DNA from: Fasciola hepatica
Taxonomy: Eukaryota > Platyhelminthes > Trematoda > Plagiorchiida > Fasciolidae
Reading direction: 5' to 3'
DNA: 64,000 nucleotides
Assembly: GCA_948099385.1 (NCBI GenBank)
Contig: CANUEZ040000020.1
Coordinates: 4,000,501 to 4,064,500, forward strand
The position numbers and the translations under genes are program-made. Below, piece by piece: positions 1-12,549 of the stretch; position 1 is the stretch's first letter, and every line of letters starts with the position of its first letter. The notes beneath the pieces were generated by a model. The model was not told the origin of the DNA, did no database searches, and saw nothing but the letters and a program-made list of their open reading frames with translations.

Positions 1-934
1 TGTCATGAGAGAGTTAACTTATGGCTTCAGATTAAAATGCCGGGAAACACTTGCTAGCCGTTTTACATGGGTTAATAATTATTTATAGGCAGACAATCGA
101 TACACTATATCAAGTGTAACTAACCGGACGTGGATCTTTCGGGCGCATGTGATATATTCAGCTGCATATCGTTGGTCTGAGACTCGAGGAAAAGGGTATG
201 CAGTTTCGGTAATCTGGAACTATGGACTCAAGCGAGTAACAGCAAGAAATCGGGCATATGAACTGGTGTATTTTGAGTGTTAATGAGAAAATAAGTGAAC
301 CAGAGGTATGCTGATGATTTGCGAAGCTGTTCTGAGTGGGTTTTTTTCACATTAATGATCAGTTGATCGTCGTCACCCTGGTATAATACTCATAAATTTA
401 ACCAACCAAGTAACGGGGATAAGCATAAGTTAATTCAAGAGCGCTTCTGAACGATTTTCGATCATCGATCTCCCTTATATTTCGTTGACTACCCTCTCGT
501 TCATTTCCTCTGGGGAATTAGTAAATTTTTGGTAAGATCCACGCCTGTCTTTAATTCAATTTATTCTAGTGAAATCTAATCCGGTTCGTTGAATACACAA
601 TCTTTAATTTTCCTGTTAAAAAATAAACAGACATGCAATTATCAATTTCTTTCACATGTATTTTTTTACGCATGGGATCACGTTTACTCAGCTGTTACTC
701 TCATGCAGAATGATTTCATCTACTCTTAATTTGCAAGTAGCCCATGGCGCCATGGAGTTCTTTTGTCCGCTAACACAAGTCAATGCCTTATTTATCTACT
801 TTCTGTTGGGTTTCAGCCTTCCCTGCCTTCTACATCGCCACTTTCGCTGTGCCAGACCGTTGGGTTTTTGCATGATTTCCTGAGATCCATGACTGGGTTG
901 ATTTCTACTTTTCCCCGGTTAACCTTCGCATTAG
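1..934. other. non-coding DNA, no gene recognised
   Basis: I see no protein family, tRNA or mobile element here. Reading frames are short and unremarkable. Since the next coding block starts after a splice acceptor, part or all of this stretch may be the last intron of that gene. Confidence 0.4.
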
Positions 935-1176
935 CCTCCCATTCGCATCAATTTGAAATCCCGGAAGCTGTTTCGCGGTTAGACCTACAACCGACAAAAA
1001 CTGCGTTTCAGTGTATATTAGACGCCACAAATCGTGACAGAGTGAGTCCACTTGCATCCGAGTGGGCCATATTGCTGATCAAATTGGCTGTGAATCCCGA
1101 ATCCACTGATGAGAAAGCACTGGAAGGAGCAAAATTGTTATCTGCTGAACTGACGGATCTTCAATTGATTAGTTGA
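935..1176 (+). CDS. putative terminal exon, ataxin-10-like C-terminal domain
   Basis: An open frame of about 80 codons follows a possible acceptor (TTCGCATTAG, ending at 934) and stops with TGA at 1174-1176. The peptide contains the pattern I-L-D-x-x-N-x-D then P-L-x-x-E-W-A-I-x-x-I-x-x-L, which resembles the conserved C-terminal block of ataxin-10 family proteins (N-I-D-x-x-N-P-F-x-x-E-W-A-I-x-A-I-R-N-L). Ataxin-10 is a cytoplasmic armadillo-type protein, and this block normally lies close to its C-terminus, which fits a last exon. Earlier exons would be left of the window or undetected in the first 900 bases. The match is short and partly from pattern memory, so another helical-repeat protein or a chance frame remains possible. 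Confidence 0.35.
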
Positions 1177-2882
1177 CTTCGGATTCGCGAAGTTTTCTAA
1201 TCAAATCCTGATAAAATATATTCTTGTAAAATGCAGACGGCTTCTGGTTTCTGTGTAATCAATCAGTTGCTGTGATTTTTGTTGTATAGCCCTTCCAATG
1301 TGAGAAACTTGTCTGAATCCTGAGAATCCAAGTAGTTTTGAATAGAATCAATCGTCCCCAAACTAATTTATATTGTTTCATTTGTTTAAGAACTCCATTT
1401 TGTTACTGTATCTCACATTTTTTCATCATAGAATGTCGTTAGAAACGCAACTGGAGTCATTTCCTCAGGCTATTCGATAATAAATGGGGTTAAGTAATGT
1501 GAACGTAAACAGAATTTCAGTCGTCATCTCGAAAAATTTAGACTTATGCTATATCATGCGGTTCAAATCAACTCGACTTTAGAGGCGGCTAAACATTTGT
1601 TGTATGAAACATGACATACTGGTTTGTTCTTATTGTACGAACATTTCTGTTGTCTGTTGTTGTCCGTCATCCGTATATCCTTTGAGTTGCAGTGATAAGT
1701 ATTCAGTCCTTTTTTATCAGCCTACCCCGTAATAATTTTGTGAGAAATGGTAAACAAGGGGCGATCTCTTCCTCAGAGACTGATTTTGATCGCTGCTGAA
1801 TAAAATCATCCAAGCGGTTATAATACCCGTTATCGATTCAGTTCAGTTCGAACAACCAGTAACCATTCATTGGGTGTAGCTTGACCCTTGCCTAATAAAG
1901 GGATATCACGTTGTCGTCGCCACCTCAGATAATTGACTTTAGCTAAAGCCAAATGCCCTTTTTTACATGCATGATACCATTTCATCCAGTACCCGATTTC
2001 CGTATAAAATGCGGCTTCCTGATTTATTTTTTTCTGAGGTAGGATGAGGTTTGATTTGAGACCAACCCAGTCCTATGGTTACATCTTACCTTGAAAAAAA
2101 TATGTATTCTGCGTAATCAAGGCTAAGTGCTCTTCCGTCATCCTCATGTCAATACAGTGACCATGTCGTCTACGAAATCAAACAAAAAAGCAAAGCCAAG
2201 GCAACCCTAGTCCACAATCGGTCATTGTAGCTAATTCTGAGGAAAACCACCGTCAACCCGAAGTGCGATTCGGTCCATCAATGACAATCATTTAGTTGTG
2301 GAAATGAATTTTTCTGATGCACCTTCCAACAACAGACAGCATCAAAGAATTGTACAATCGATTGGGTTGAAGATCACTTTCAAATAAAGAAAAGTAGCGG
2401 TAGTGAGCTCATGAGGGGCGTATCTGTTTCTTGAAGTATGTCGAAGTGTGCAGCTGTGATTGGCACAACCGCGATCGTATCTAAACCCAGTCTAATCCTC
2501 CCACGAGCCTTAGTTAACCGGCATACAGTTTTGATGCGTTGTTACTCAAGCTAATTCCTGTAGTTTTCACAGGAGGACCTGCCGTCTTTCATTACTGATT
2601 CACGCTGATTCTCTAGACCTTGTCCCTTCATCCATTTCAACTGAATCACTTTACACAGCCATATATAGTCTTGGAATATGGGGTTTTCACGCTAATATAT
2701 ATCGCATTTGGTGCTCCGCGATTATATTTTGACCACCTTTCTGCGAAATAACTGTTCCCCTTCACACATTGTGTTTTTTCAGTGATCAATTGCTATTTTT
2801 CTTCATTGCCACTTTTGGTGTGTGCGAGCGCCCCATTCGTTAACACGTGAATAGTTTGCTGATTCAGTCATCCGGTATTCCG
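1177..2882. other. intergenic or UTR region
   Basis: No coding exon is recognisable. The region separates the TGA at 1176 from the ATG of the next same-strand gene at 2883, so it should hold the 3' UTR of the first and the promoter of the second. An AATAAA lies at 1479. I see no clear promoter motif. Confidence 0.35.
1479..1484 (+). terminator. possible polyadenylation signal AATAAA
   Basis: AATAAA stands about 300 bases downstream of the TGA at 1174-1176 on the same strand. Position is plausible for the 3' end of the upstream gene, but AATAAA is common by chance in this AT-rich DNA. Confidence 0.25.
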
Positions 2883-3309
2883 ATGAGGACATTTCTGCGC
2901 ATTTTCGCACGCGTTCTGCGAAATGTACACGACAGCACGACAGTTAGTGGTTTATTTCAATCTCAGATCAGAACGTTTGCAATGATGAATATTCGTAACA
3001 AGTATTTTTTCCGGGTATATCAGATGCCCAGAGCCAATTTGGTAACTTCGATAGGAAGCTGTGTCTCTTTGGAGATGAATCTTCCTGGATCATTTAACAC
3101 GGAACTCACTCGTTCTCATTTGCGTGCACTCATAGCGCTCGTACAATCTGAGGCTGATCACGGTCGATGGTCTGTGGACGTCACAAAAAATGAGCCTAAT
3201 TCTGTGGACAGTTTGCTAATTCAACCTTTGAGCAGAGCCTGGAATTTGAAGGCCGCGGCCATTTGGCAGTTAATTCATTTCATTTGTTCGACTGGTGACC
3301 AGCTACTTT
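2883..3309 (+). CDS. mTERF-like mitochondrial protein, exon 1 of 5
   Basis: The exon begins at ATG 2883 and ends at a strong donor (CTTT|GTAAGT) in phase 1. The first ~35 residues are rich in Arg, Ser, Thr and hydrophobics with no acidic residue before Asp17 (MRTFLRIFARVLRN), as in mitochondrial presequences. Its phase joins perfectly to the exon at 4701, and the joined five-exon frame (2883-12869) is open for about 478 codons. The family call rests on residues ~170-245, where pairs of helices end in the C-P-S-L-L-L and R-F-P-D-L signatures typical of mTERF repeats. mTERF proteins bind nucleic acid in mitochondria and act in organelle transcription, replication or ribosome assembly. Which member this is cannot be told. 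An in-frame GTG lies 36 bases upstream, but ATG is the natural start. If the mTERF call is wrong, this is still a well-supported spliced gene. Confidence 0.55.
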
Positions 3310-3450
3310 GTAAGTTGTTTCAACGCGTTAAGTGTGCTTCTCGTCTCCGTTGCTGTGAAACTTACACTAATCGCTGAACCGTTTCACTTATTTGGCAAGA
3401 TATTTGACTCTTCTCACGCTCTAATAGTGAGTCTTTAACTCCTATGATTG

Positions 3451-3554
<104 letters not shown>

Positions 3555-4700
3555 CATCCGTACTTTTTGAATCAGTGCACAAGAACCAGAATTTAATTTT
3601 TTGCTACATCGCCAGGCAAAACTATGACTCATTCAACTGCGGATGAAGCAAAAAGCTACCTGTTGACTCATATTTATAATTCAGTTCGCAAACATTTCAT
3701 TTATGATATCAGGAAAACGGGTAAATCTTGTAAGTCATGATGACGGTGTGGACATCTCTGTACACTTGTATGTCCATTTAGAGGACACAGCTCATTCGTG
3801 ACAGCAAAAATTAGTAAAAAGTGCTGTCGCTGATCCTCTGATCAGTGCTACTCTACACAGGGTTTCTCCAAATAATGGCGTCCACTGTGCATTTTTGGCT
3901 ACTGAAAATCGGACTGATAGGATGTTAATCTACAATGACAACCAAGAAATAATCAGATCTAACCTGACAAATCAGGAGTCCCCTCACGGGTCTTCCGATA
4001 GCATTCCAGGGCTGAGTTTAGGTCCATAGGTCACACTGCTGAGTCGAAGGCTCCAGCTAGGATTTCCAGATAAAAATCCTTTCTGGGATGTAGAAAGCCT
4101 CAAAGTATCATCCGCCCATAAAATTGTAGCACACTTTCTGTCAAAAGCCCCCGTTTCTATTAGTTGAATACATTGAATGTGTTTGGTTATCGTTGAATTT
4201 GATGGTGTATATTAGTTTTTTTGAATGGGATTACCTAGTGCACTAGTATCTGTCGATACCCGCTTGTTTGTATGTGCATTCATCGGTATGAAAACTTATT
4301 ATAGAAATAGTACCGACACGAAACTTCATTCGGCCTTGAATCGTTGCTAACCCCGCTCACTGTCAATGCGTGAGAATATAGTATTGGCATGTTATGATCC
4401 AAGTCAGTTATGCGTATCTTCTAGCGTGTATGTGAATGTACTCACACGCCAATAAAGTACTGATTACCTTAATTGAATGCAGAGATTTGTCTCACACACC
4501 GGATAAAGGTAGTTCGAAACCCATTTCGCGCATCCATTCTACCGACATGAACAAAGTTACCATTAGTTTGTTGGTATGAAAATTCAGTCACGCACAAGAT
4601 GCACTTCTTATGATCCAAATAAACCCGAATTTTCATAACCCTGATTGTGAACTTAACTAAACGCTTGCACTGTGTTGGCCACAATTCTATTTTTAAGCAG

Positions 4701-5003
4701 CCTGTCACGAGAATGTATCCTCGAATGATGTAAACTACATCCGATTGGAACTACTCAACCCAGCTCGCGTAACTGTGGATCTGTTTGACCCACTATCACA
4801 CATCGGAATCCGGCAACCGCAAAAGCTTCTCTCCGAATGTCCGTCTTTACTGCTAGCCAGCGCAATACCTAGTCACACACCAAACGATCAGTGGAAGCGT
4901 CCCATCAAAGATCGCAAGGCTACAGTACTACTTGAAGCGCTGGACGAACTGGGCAGTTTGCTAGATCGCAATGATCTGGTAATCTTGTTGAACCGATTTC
5001 CCG
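4701..5003 (+). CDS. mTERF-like protein, exon 2 of 5
   Basis: The acceptor is a T-rich tract ending in AAGCAG (4700) and the donor is CCCG|GTCAGT. Two bases complete the codon split by intron 1 and one base is left for exon 3, so both flanking introns are phase 1. The exon encodes residues ~143-243. Two mTERF-type units are visible: one with G-I-R-Q-P-Q-K-L-L-S-E-C-P-S-L-L-L (residues ~178-194) and one with L-G-S-L-L-D-R-N-D-L-V-I-L-L-N-R-F-P (residues ~226-243). In mTERF proteins such units are two or three helices closed by a proline and hydrophobics. These are the best evidence for the family. Confidence 0.6.
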
Positions 5004-5639
5004 GTCAGTTTCTGCTATACAGTGTTTTGAGGAATCCATTTGTTATAAATTTTTCGCAATGGTAGTAGAATTTCGAGGTTCAGTTGCTTCAGATAGCGAA
5101 CGTATCAGCTAATTTGTTCGTCGGTATAGATTCGTTATCAACATTCAGATTTCCCAAAGGAAACGTAAACATTCGTTTTTCGCGTCAGAGAAGAGTAGAT
5201 TTATTTAATTAAGACATTGGTAATCAAGAAAAATAGCTGAATAAGTGGAAGCAAATTCCGTCACGGCGAGTGTCGGAAGCTCGTATTCGTCAGTATGCTG
5301 CAGTTTAAGCTTAATTCCTTCGTTCTTTATGACTAGCCTTTCTTGAATTGAACCTTCAATCGTGCATTTGAATTAATAATCAGAAATTTTCCTACGTCCA
5401 GATCCAAGTTTGTATAGTCTGTTCTAACGGCTGATTTCCGCTGTATGATGTCATTTATCACAACCGCGTTTGATAATTTCTAATCAAACAAAAGTTTTCA
5501 TGTATGATATAAAATTTCCCCACCTAACCAGGTTGTTGTCAGTGCCCCTGTTTCACTTAGATCCCAGCTGAAAGAAGACACACATCGTATGAACTGACTA
5601 TGTCCATGTCATCCATATTGCTTGCATGGTGCAAACCGC

Positions 5640-5835
5640 CGATTAGCACTATCCCGGATAGCCTAACAGTTGGACGTACGGGACTCACAATCCTGCGTGT
5701 CCCCCCCCCCGGGTGTGGGACATGGTGGTTGCTCAGACTGCAGATGATTCGTGGCAGCTGTACAGTGTCTGATTTAACTGTCAATTGTGAGGGGAGCGTT
5801 GATGCTCCATGATGAACCATTTATTCATAGTTCAA
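5640..5835 (+). repeat. short dispersed repeat, decayed copy of the hammerhead-like SINE family
   Basis: The end of this stretch (CAGCTGTACAGTG, then GTTGATGCTCCATGATGAA with ATT-rich tail) matches the body of the repeats at 36.5 and 39.7 kb in the same orientation. A tRNA A-box-like TAGCCTAACAGTTGG and a 10-bp C run (5701-5710) lie upstream. The GAAAC core of the other copies is missing here. It sits in intron 2 of the mTERF-like gene. Confidence 0.5.
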
Positions 5836-6062
5836 ATATACTCCTGAAACTGTTCAAGTTGAAGGAACAGACAAACAACCTGGTAAACTTAGCGCTGCAC
5901 ATGCTAAGCCGCCAAAACTACATTGTTCACCGTATTAATTATTGGTGCTGAGTTCCAGGGCGAGTTGTGCCCTTGGCCAGTCAAATTTATCCCACAACCC
6001 GACCTGAGGCGTACTGGTACAGTTTTTTGCGAACCGATATGCACTTCATTTTTCAATAACAG

Positions 6063-6191
6063 ATCTGCGATACCGCCCTTTGAACGAAATCGAAAGTTTA
6101 TTACATGATCGAGAACACTATGGTTGTCGACGTTTGGCAAGTATGATGGTGCTGAAGTTAGACAGTGAACGTTTGACGGAGACTTTTGCGG
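6063..6191 (+). CDS. mTERF-like protein, exon 3 of 5
   Basis: The acceptor TTTTCAATAACAG ends at 6062 and the donor GCGG|GTGACC follows 6191. Joining to exon 2 gives R-F-P-D-L-R-Y-R-P-L, completing the second mTERF unit. The rest (L-L-H-D-R-E-H-Y-G-C-R-R-L-A-S-M-M-V-L) is another helical stretch. The exon is 129 bp with phase-1 introns on both sides. The following intron is about 5.4 kb because an RTE-type element lies in it. Confidence 0.55.
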
Positions 6192-7433
6192 GTGACCTGT
6201 TCTTCATATGTGTGACACGTTCAACAGAATATGATGAATATCAGTGGCTTGAGCGTTTTGGAGATTCGGACCAACGCCTCCTTAGTTGGGGTCTCTCCTT
6301 CGAGTTTCATATTCGTTTGCCGGTTACCTCTGATAATGCATTGAACCTTCGAGGTCATGGAGTATTCCCATTTCATGCCAAAGTATATCGTAACACAGGG
6401 CTGAAATAACAAATTCTGTAGAACATGGTATTAGTAACGTAACTTGTGCGGTGACCCATGGTCAGTTGAAATTGCGTGACTTTGACCACCATGATAAATT
6501 AGCCTAGAGCTTGGAATTCCGAAATTAGTTAGATGTTGAATATGACTTATTGTCAAACCTATGAAGGTGTAATTCACCGGAGGTGGCTTTTGTCATTGAA
6601 AAATAATTGCTGTTCCTATCAGAAACTTTTTTCCCTGAATTGCACGCTATGTATTTGCTATCGAAAAGAAGCAAACACACTTGAAGAATACTATTTTCCA
6701 TCACGACGAGACTGCACCTTGACGTGGTGTGATGGCTTGCGCGCCTCTATGACCCAAAGAGCTATACAGGATGGCTTCTCTAAGCCGGAGATGCAATCAT
6801 GCCTTATAAGTCAATGGGTAGAGGCCAGACGAAGTCCAGTCGCTGAACAACAACATCAGATTCTAACGACTATGTCCCTGGAGAGGACACTCCACCGAAT
6901 GACAACGAAGAAAAACAGTTTATCGGTCTGAAAACCTCCAACAAATGGACGTAGGAGTGGAGTACTTGGGATTTCTCTCGACCGTGGGAGAAGTCATCGC
7001 ATTTCACTGGACAGCTATCGCCTACTTAAGCTCATCAGCCCCCAGCCCAAAGGATGCTGCCCCGTCCACGTTCTGCTTGCTCCATTGGGTGCATCAGGGA
7101 AGACGAAATATAATGCTTGCAACAATCAGATCTCACGTGAGAGACCAGAAGAAGTCCTTTCAAGGGTTCTTCGGTCACTTTTCCGAGCTGGATTAACCAC
7201 CCACTACCGTGTGGGTCAGACTTTTGAGACAAAGGCTTCGGTGTTTGTGGGCAGCCGCGAAGTATGATTCGCTCAGAAACCTCCATCACATTTCCTGTAA
7301 AGGGCCTTGCCAATTTTTCTTCTCTTAATTTCAGACCAATATAAAACGCCACGGGTAACTGTGGCTCTGAAGGAAACAGTAGTTCAGGAGTTGAGCGTAA
7401 ATCGAATGCATTCCTTAAGCCTAAATGTTCACT

Positions 7434-8310
7434 TCACTTGGTTCCCTCTAATATCCACACACTATGTCGGATAGGACAACAGGCTGCCCTCGTTAGAACT
7501 CTTGACACTTTTAGGATAGATGTATTCTGTGTCTCTGAAACGCGCATACAAGACCACGCTTCAGTGATCACTCTTCGCACCCAAGATACAACCTCAGTCT
7601 CTTGCTTTAATCTTCGTGTGTCGAGTGGTAAGGTTTCTAGTGCTCGTGGTCAGGACAGTGTTGGGATCGCTTTGAGCAAGAGGGCTGAGCGTGCACCACT
7701 AGACTGGATTTCAGTCAGCAGTCGTTTGTGTGCAGTTCGGGTAAACGGTTCTGTTCGTGTCAACAACAACAAACTGAAGCGTTGATGCTTGTTCGTAGTG
7801 TCTGTGTATGCGCTCAATGACTACAGTTCCTCTGAAACCAAGGACGAATTTTATTATGACTTGGCTCAGCAGCTTCGAGGCGTGCGTTCAGCGGACATGG
7901 TGGTTATTGCTGGGGATTTCAACGCCCAAGTTGGCCGTCTGGGAGGTTCCGAAAGGCATATCGAAGGCTCATTTGCCATCCTGGCCGATGGTACCGATAA
8001 CGGCGATCGTCTCGTTTAGCTGTGCTCTGACCACAGATTGCTTTTGGCGAGTACGAACTTCTGCCATAGAAAGTGGCATAGAGTGGCATGGCGTCCTCCC
8101 ACGTTTTCACAGCATTGGACTCAGACTGACCATATTATGATTGGTCACCGCTGGCGTGGATCAACTGAAGATTGTGGTTCATTTTGGTCTATGCTTGTTG
8201 ACTCAGATCACGCCTTGGTACGTGCTCGCTTCTGTTCACGTCTCGTCCGTGGTCGCACCAACGTAAATGTCACCCGTCCCACGCAGTTGCTTCTGCACGA
8301 TAGCCGATGA
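7434..8310 (+). pseudogene. RTE endonuclease (EEP family) remnant
   Basis: Successive frames encode C-V-S-E-T-R-I-Q (7528-7551), the metal-binding Glu motif of exonuclease-endonuclease-phosphatase enzymes, then V-V-I-A-G-D-F-N-A-Q-V-G (about 7900-7935), the catalytic Asp/Asn motif, then T-D-H-I-M-I-G-H-R-W and D-S-D-H-A-L-V (about 8127-8220), the C-terminal His motif. This enzyme nicks target DNA for target-primed reverse transcription. Stops near 7783 and 8017 and frame changes between 7800 and 8120 disrupt it. Confidence 0.85.
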
Positions 8311-8889
8311 TATGCTTTTCAGACAGAACTGTCAACACGGTTATCGATGTGGATGGATGTGCAAGACTCGGATGAACGTTGGCAACAGATCAAGGAAGCC
8401 TTTTACGCCGCTTCTAATGCCACACAGGTCTCTGGTTCAAGTAGGTCTTACAAACGATGGGCATCATTGACATCCCTTGCTCTGTTGGACGCTTGCAGAT
8501 CCGTTCCTTTGGATGCCACATTCATTGAAGTGCGAAAATCTCTAAGACGTCAACTGACTAGGAGCCTGAGGAATGACCGTGGGCAGTGGTGCATTGCGAA
8601 ATGAAGAAGGCTGCGTCCGTTGGCAATACTTGCAACCTTTACCGTTTGATTAGAAAAACCGGTCCACGGAAGTCCAGTGTAAGTGAGTTAATGAAGGAAT
8701 CCGACGACTCGCTGGTTCACTTTTAGGGATTTTGTCTGGATCGTTCGGCTGAGCACTTTAATGAGCAATTGAGTTGGTCTACTTCAACAGTGGACCTTCC
8801 GAATGTATTTCCAACAGAAACGATGCAAATAGATATCACTCTTCTATAAGAAATAGAGGTTATGCGGGAGATAGGTTACTTGGAAAGGC

Positions 8890-9740
8890 ATAAAGCCGCT
8901 AAGCGGGATGGATTGTTTTCTTTTTTTCAAGGATGCAGGCGAAGCTTTGGTTTTGGAGTTAGCTAAACTCCTCCGGGTAATCTGGTATAGTGAGCAGATT
9001 CCCAGGGAATGGTGTGAATTGGTGATCGTGCCGATTTATAAAACAGGTGACAGGTCCTCTTGCAAAAAGCACAGAGGAATTAGCTTGGTGAGTATCACAT
9101 CCAAAGTGCTCACCGGGCTTATACTTCAGCGATTATCCAGCGCCCACAAAATGTGTACGCGTGAGAATCAAGCCGATTTCAGACCTGGTCGGGGTTGTGT
9201 CGATCACATCTTTCCTCTTCGACAAATCTTAGATCACAGACATGTCTTCCGTAGGTCCATAATCTCTGTCTTTTTGATCTGAAAGCGGTGTTCGGTTCAG
9301 TCGGCCGCACATTCCTCTGGCACGGCCTCTGATTGAAGGGTGTATCAGATAAATTTATTTGATTTTTCTTATTTTTGTGTGCGAACAGTCGAAGCCGAGT
9401 ACGTGCTTACGGCGATCTTTCGCCCAAATTCACTACGGAAAGTGGTGTTCGTCAGGGTTGCCCTCTTTTGCCCATCCTCTTCAATTTTGTAATTGAATTG
9501 ATTCTTGAGATAGCTCTATTCCCATGTGAGAATGGCGGCATCGATCTTTGTTCAGGCAGTAAACTGTCTAACCCGGAATACGCTGACGATATTGTTTTCC
9601 TGAGTGAAGATCCAGGTAAGTTGCAAACTTTCTTAGATAGCCTTAACAACAGTGTAGGGATGCGTTTTGCACCTTCAAAGTGTAAAGTGCTGTTGCAGGA
9701 GTGGGTTGGCGCTACACCAAAACTTATGTTGGCAGGATAA
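8890..9740 (+). pseudogene. RTE reverse transcriptase remnant
   Basis: Recognisable polymerase blocks in order: V-I-V-P-I-Y-K-T-G-D-R-S-S-C (about 9023-9064), H-R-G-I-S-L-V and S-K-V-L-T, F-R-P-G-R-G-C-V-D-H-I-F (about 9178-9213), S-G-V-R-Q-G-C-P-L-L-P (about 9440-9472), and E-Y-A-D-D-I-V-F-L (about 9578-9604), the catalytic box. Stops and a frame change between 9282 and 9375 delete or scramble the block between the finger and palm motifs, where the first catalytic Asp should be. The polymerase is inactive. Confidence 0.88.
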
Positions 9741-11576
9741 GCTCTATCTCAAGTGGATAAATTTGGTTTCCTGGGCAGTCACACTTCACCAGGTGGATAG
9801 ATATCGGATGAAGTGTGATCTCGTATACCGAAGGCGCGTTCGGCTTTTGCCAACCTCCGTCATCTGTGGTACTTGTGTGACATCCGATTGTCTGTCGAGG
9901 GTCGAGTGTTCAGCGCGGCGGTTAGACCGATTCTTTTATATGATTCAGAAACATGGCTGTTAAGGTTAGAAGATAGGGGAAGACTGTCGGTGTTCGAGCA
10001 TCGATGTCTCCGTAGCATTGCCCGAATATGATGGGAACACCTTACCAGCAATGTTGAGGTTAACTGTATGGTGTTGGGAACCAGAGGTCAGTCTGTGGAT
10101 CAAGTACTGAATCTAAACAGGTTAAGGTGGTTGGGACTTGTGGTACGCATTCCCACCGATAGATTCCCTCAGCGTACGCTGATCTTCGAGGCATGTGGTG
10201 GTTGGGAAGTAGGTCGAGGTGGTCAATCCATGCCATGGTAAAAAGGTATGAAAACCTTGGCCACGTAGGGTGTGTTAGACTTCCAGATTGGGGTCCGCGT
10301 GACTTGTCTACCAAATGGTTAGATACACTAATTGATATGGTTAGGTGGCGTAGTTGCATTCGGACTCTTTCCGCTTATTGCTTTGGTTTTTTTTATCCTT
10401 TTTACTTTGTGCTCTTGTTATTTTTATCCTTTACTGGACGATGCTGAAAGGTAGCAACCAAAATCAGAGCACAGAAGTGCGTGGTTAATGGCTGAATAAA
10501 CTGAAGTGAAGCGAATACTACTTTGTCTCGCGATTCAATAGCGAACTCACGGCAAATGGAGGCCACGCCGAGGTACATCTTTTGGTTTATTTTGAACACA
10601 TGACAGAGACTTCAGAGTCATATGAGCGCGGTCAGTAAAATGTTCATTTTGTTTTCACTGCGTTGAAGAAAGACTTACTAAAGATCGGAAAATTTGGCAA
10701 AGTTAGTAGGGATGACGTTGTATGAGCTCATCGAACACCTGTACCTATGATAAACAATTCTCATAGTCTACCTGTGAATGACAACTTTTTTTCATTACTT
10801 GTGTAAAAAGATGGTCTCATAACAAGATGTGGTGCGCAAAACCAACACGTCAGACTTGCGACAAAATAGCATCTAGTTTTTCAGTCTAAAATTTAATCTA
10901 GGAAAGCTATTTTGCGGTGTAATAATGCTCCAGGTTACATTTCTCCATTTGTTATAGGCCTTTACAAAATTGAAACCACTGGCAGCTTCAACTACTCAAT
11001 ATTTTCGGTTTCCGATTTGAATGAGACTGAGAATTTCTTCCTTGTGTTTATTGCCCTTTGCTCAGGTAACAGGAAATTTCTTTCCAGGGTGCAACGTTAT
11101 ATGCTGGAGACAGAATACTTCGAAAAACCTTGATGTCGCAGTAATTTCGACAACATGTATAGGTGGTTGGTCATGAAATAGTATACTTGGATTACGGTCG
11201 GGCTTTTGTTTGAGTGTTCTGTGCCGTTGGATAGCCGCCTACATACGGGACGGACAACTGACTATTTTTTTCATATTTGAAGTTGACACCATGGCTGGAT
11301 AGTTGTTGGGTGGTTAAATCTCATTCCTTTCGGGCTTTTTCGCTTAGCTTTTGGAGGAAAAAATACTTCAAACACACGCACCACTGTGACACATTCTTGT
11401 CATTTTTGCATCTGCCGTAACCAATCTCAGTTCTGTTTGCGGGTATCGTTTTGCGCTTATCGCCTTAATATATATCGGTCACATAATTACCAGTTGATAA
11501 CAGTTGAACTTCATCAAATATATTCTGTCTTCGCCCGTCATCAGCATGACAGCGTCTTTTTTTCTCTCACTTTTAG

Positions 11577-11834
11577 AGGTCCTCCTACGTTCGAGACAAG
11601 AGCTGTCCGAGATATACAAATACCTCACAGAAAACATGAGTCTTCAATCATCAGAATTAGCTCGAGCCACTCAGATGCGAGCACACAGACACTCACTTCG
11701 TAAAGCAACCGGATTACGTCTTGTCAGCTGTCCGGCATGGCGTCTACCTCTGAGTAAAGTCCGTGCACGTCATCTTTTGGCAGTTTTCGCAGGCTGTTGG
11801 CCCCCCAGTCAGTCATCTCAGAGTGGTATAACGG
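11577..11834 (+). CDS. mTERF-like protein, exon 4 of 5
   Basis: A clear acceptor (TTTCTCTCACTTTTAG, ending at 11576) precedes the exon. Joined to exon 3 it gives T-F-A-E-V-L-L-R-S-R-Q-E-L and continues the helical C-terminal half. Two phase-1 donors fit, GTG|GTATAA after 11825 and CGG|GTATGG after 11834; both keep the frame into exon 5 and differ by three residues. I give the longer form. The segment is basic (R-A-H-R-H-S-L-R-K), consistent with nucleic-acid contact but not proof. Confidence 0.5.
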
Positions 11835-12549
11835 GTATGGGACTTTCCATCAGCTTCGATATTCACTCAGAATACACAGTTTGACCAGATCTTAGGGGTC
11901 GTTTGTAAAATATTTTTCTTGCTTTTTATACAAAATATGGAAAGCTTTTGGCTCTCACTTTTCTTCATCCCATATGATCCGTGAGCTCGTTCACAACTTA
12001 TGTTTTTGATAAAATAAGGATTATTTGCCATTTTTTATCATATCAGAGCTTCAGTCTATAGAAATCTGGTAGTGGGTAATTGTATTGCCAAGTTTCTTGT
12101 TCCTATTTGGGTTTCTCAGAACGGTTGTCCAAATGGATTCAAAACGAATTCTGTGCATAGAAGGTAGCGTTCCAAATAACCGCTGTTTGCAAAATGTGAA
12201 ATGAAAGTTAGAATAAAGTTGTATTTGTCAAGCTTTGTGGAAGTTTTTCATTGAGTGAAATCTATTTACTGTCATTAATCATGATGGTGGATTCCCGAGG
12301 GGTTAAGTTTTTTTTTCTTGACTGGCTACTTTATGGTTCGCAGGAAATACAAGAGCACTGTGTTACGTCAAACCATCAGCCGAGATCTCCCTATGCAATA
12401 GAGGTCTCCTGTGAATTAGGAAAACGTAAAGTGGGGCTTATTTGACTAGAGTTTATAGCCAATCCTCCAGGTAAATTCTCGATTCCAGAAACGTTTTTCA
12501 TAGTTTGTTTTCATTACCTATTGCAGTCTTATTTTCCTCTGTGTTACAG

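Larger units (their letters stand above)
6700..10520 (+). mobile_element. RTE-type non-LTR retrotransposon, near full length but broken
   Basis: A decayed autonomous element on the same strand as the host gene, entirely inside intron 3. From 5' to 3' it has a leader of uncertain extent (about 6700-7430), an apurinic-like endonuclease (7434-8310), a linker, a reverse transcriptase (8890-9740), and a C-terminal region with the L-R-W-L-G-type segment near 10110-10140 and W-G-P-R-D-L near 10288. A T-rich 3' tail ends near 10517. The domain order and the endonuclease and polymerase motifs match RTE-like elements abundant in trematodes. At least a dozen stops and frame changes show it cannot move. 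The 5' boundary is a guess: no target-site duplication was identified. Two shorter copies of its 3' end lie at 24.6-25.2 kb (+) and 32.3-32.6 kb (-). Confidence 0.85.

Noticed and set aside
6533..6931. Plus-strand frame with T-W-C-D-G-L, considered as a PH domain of an ELMO-type protein
   Set aside because: Only a few residues match, no splice borders fit the host gene, and the sequence lies at the leader of the RTE element.
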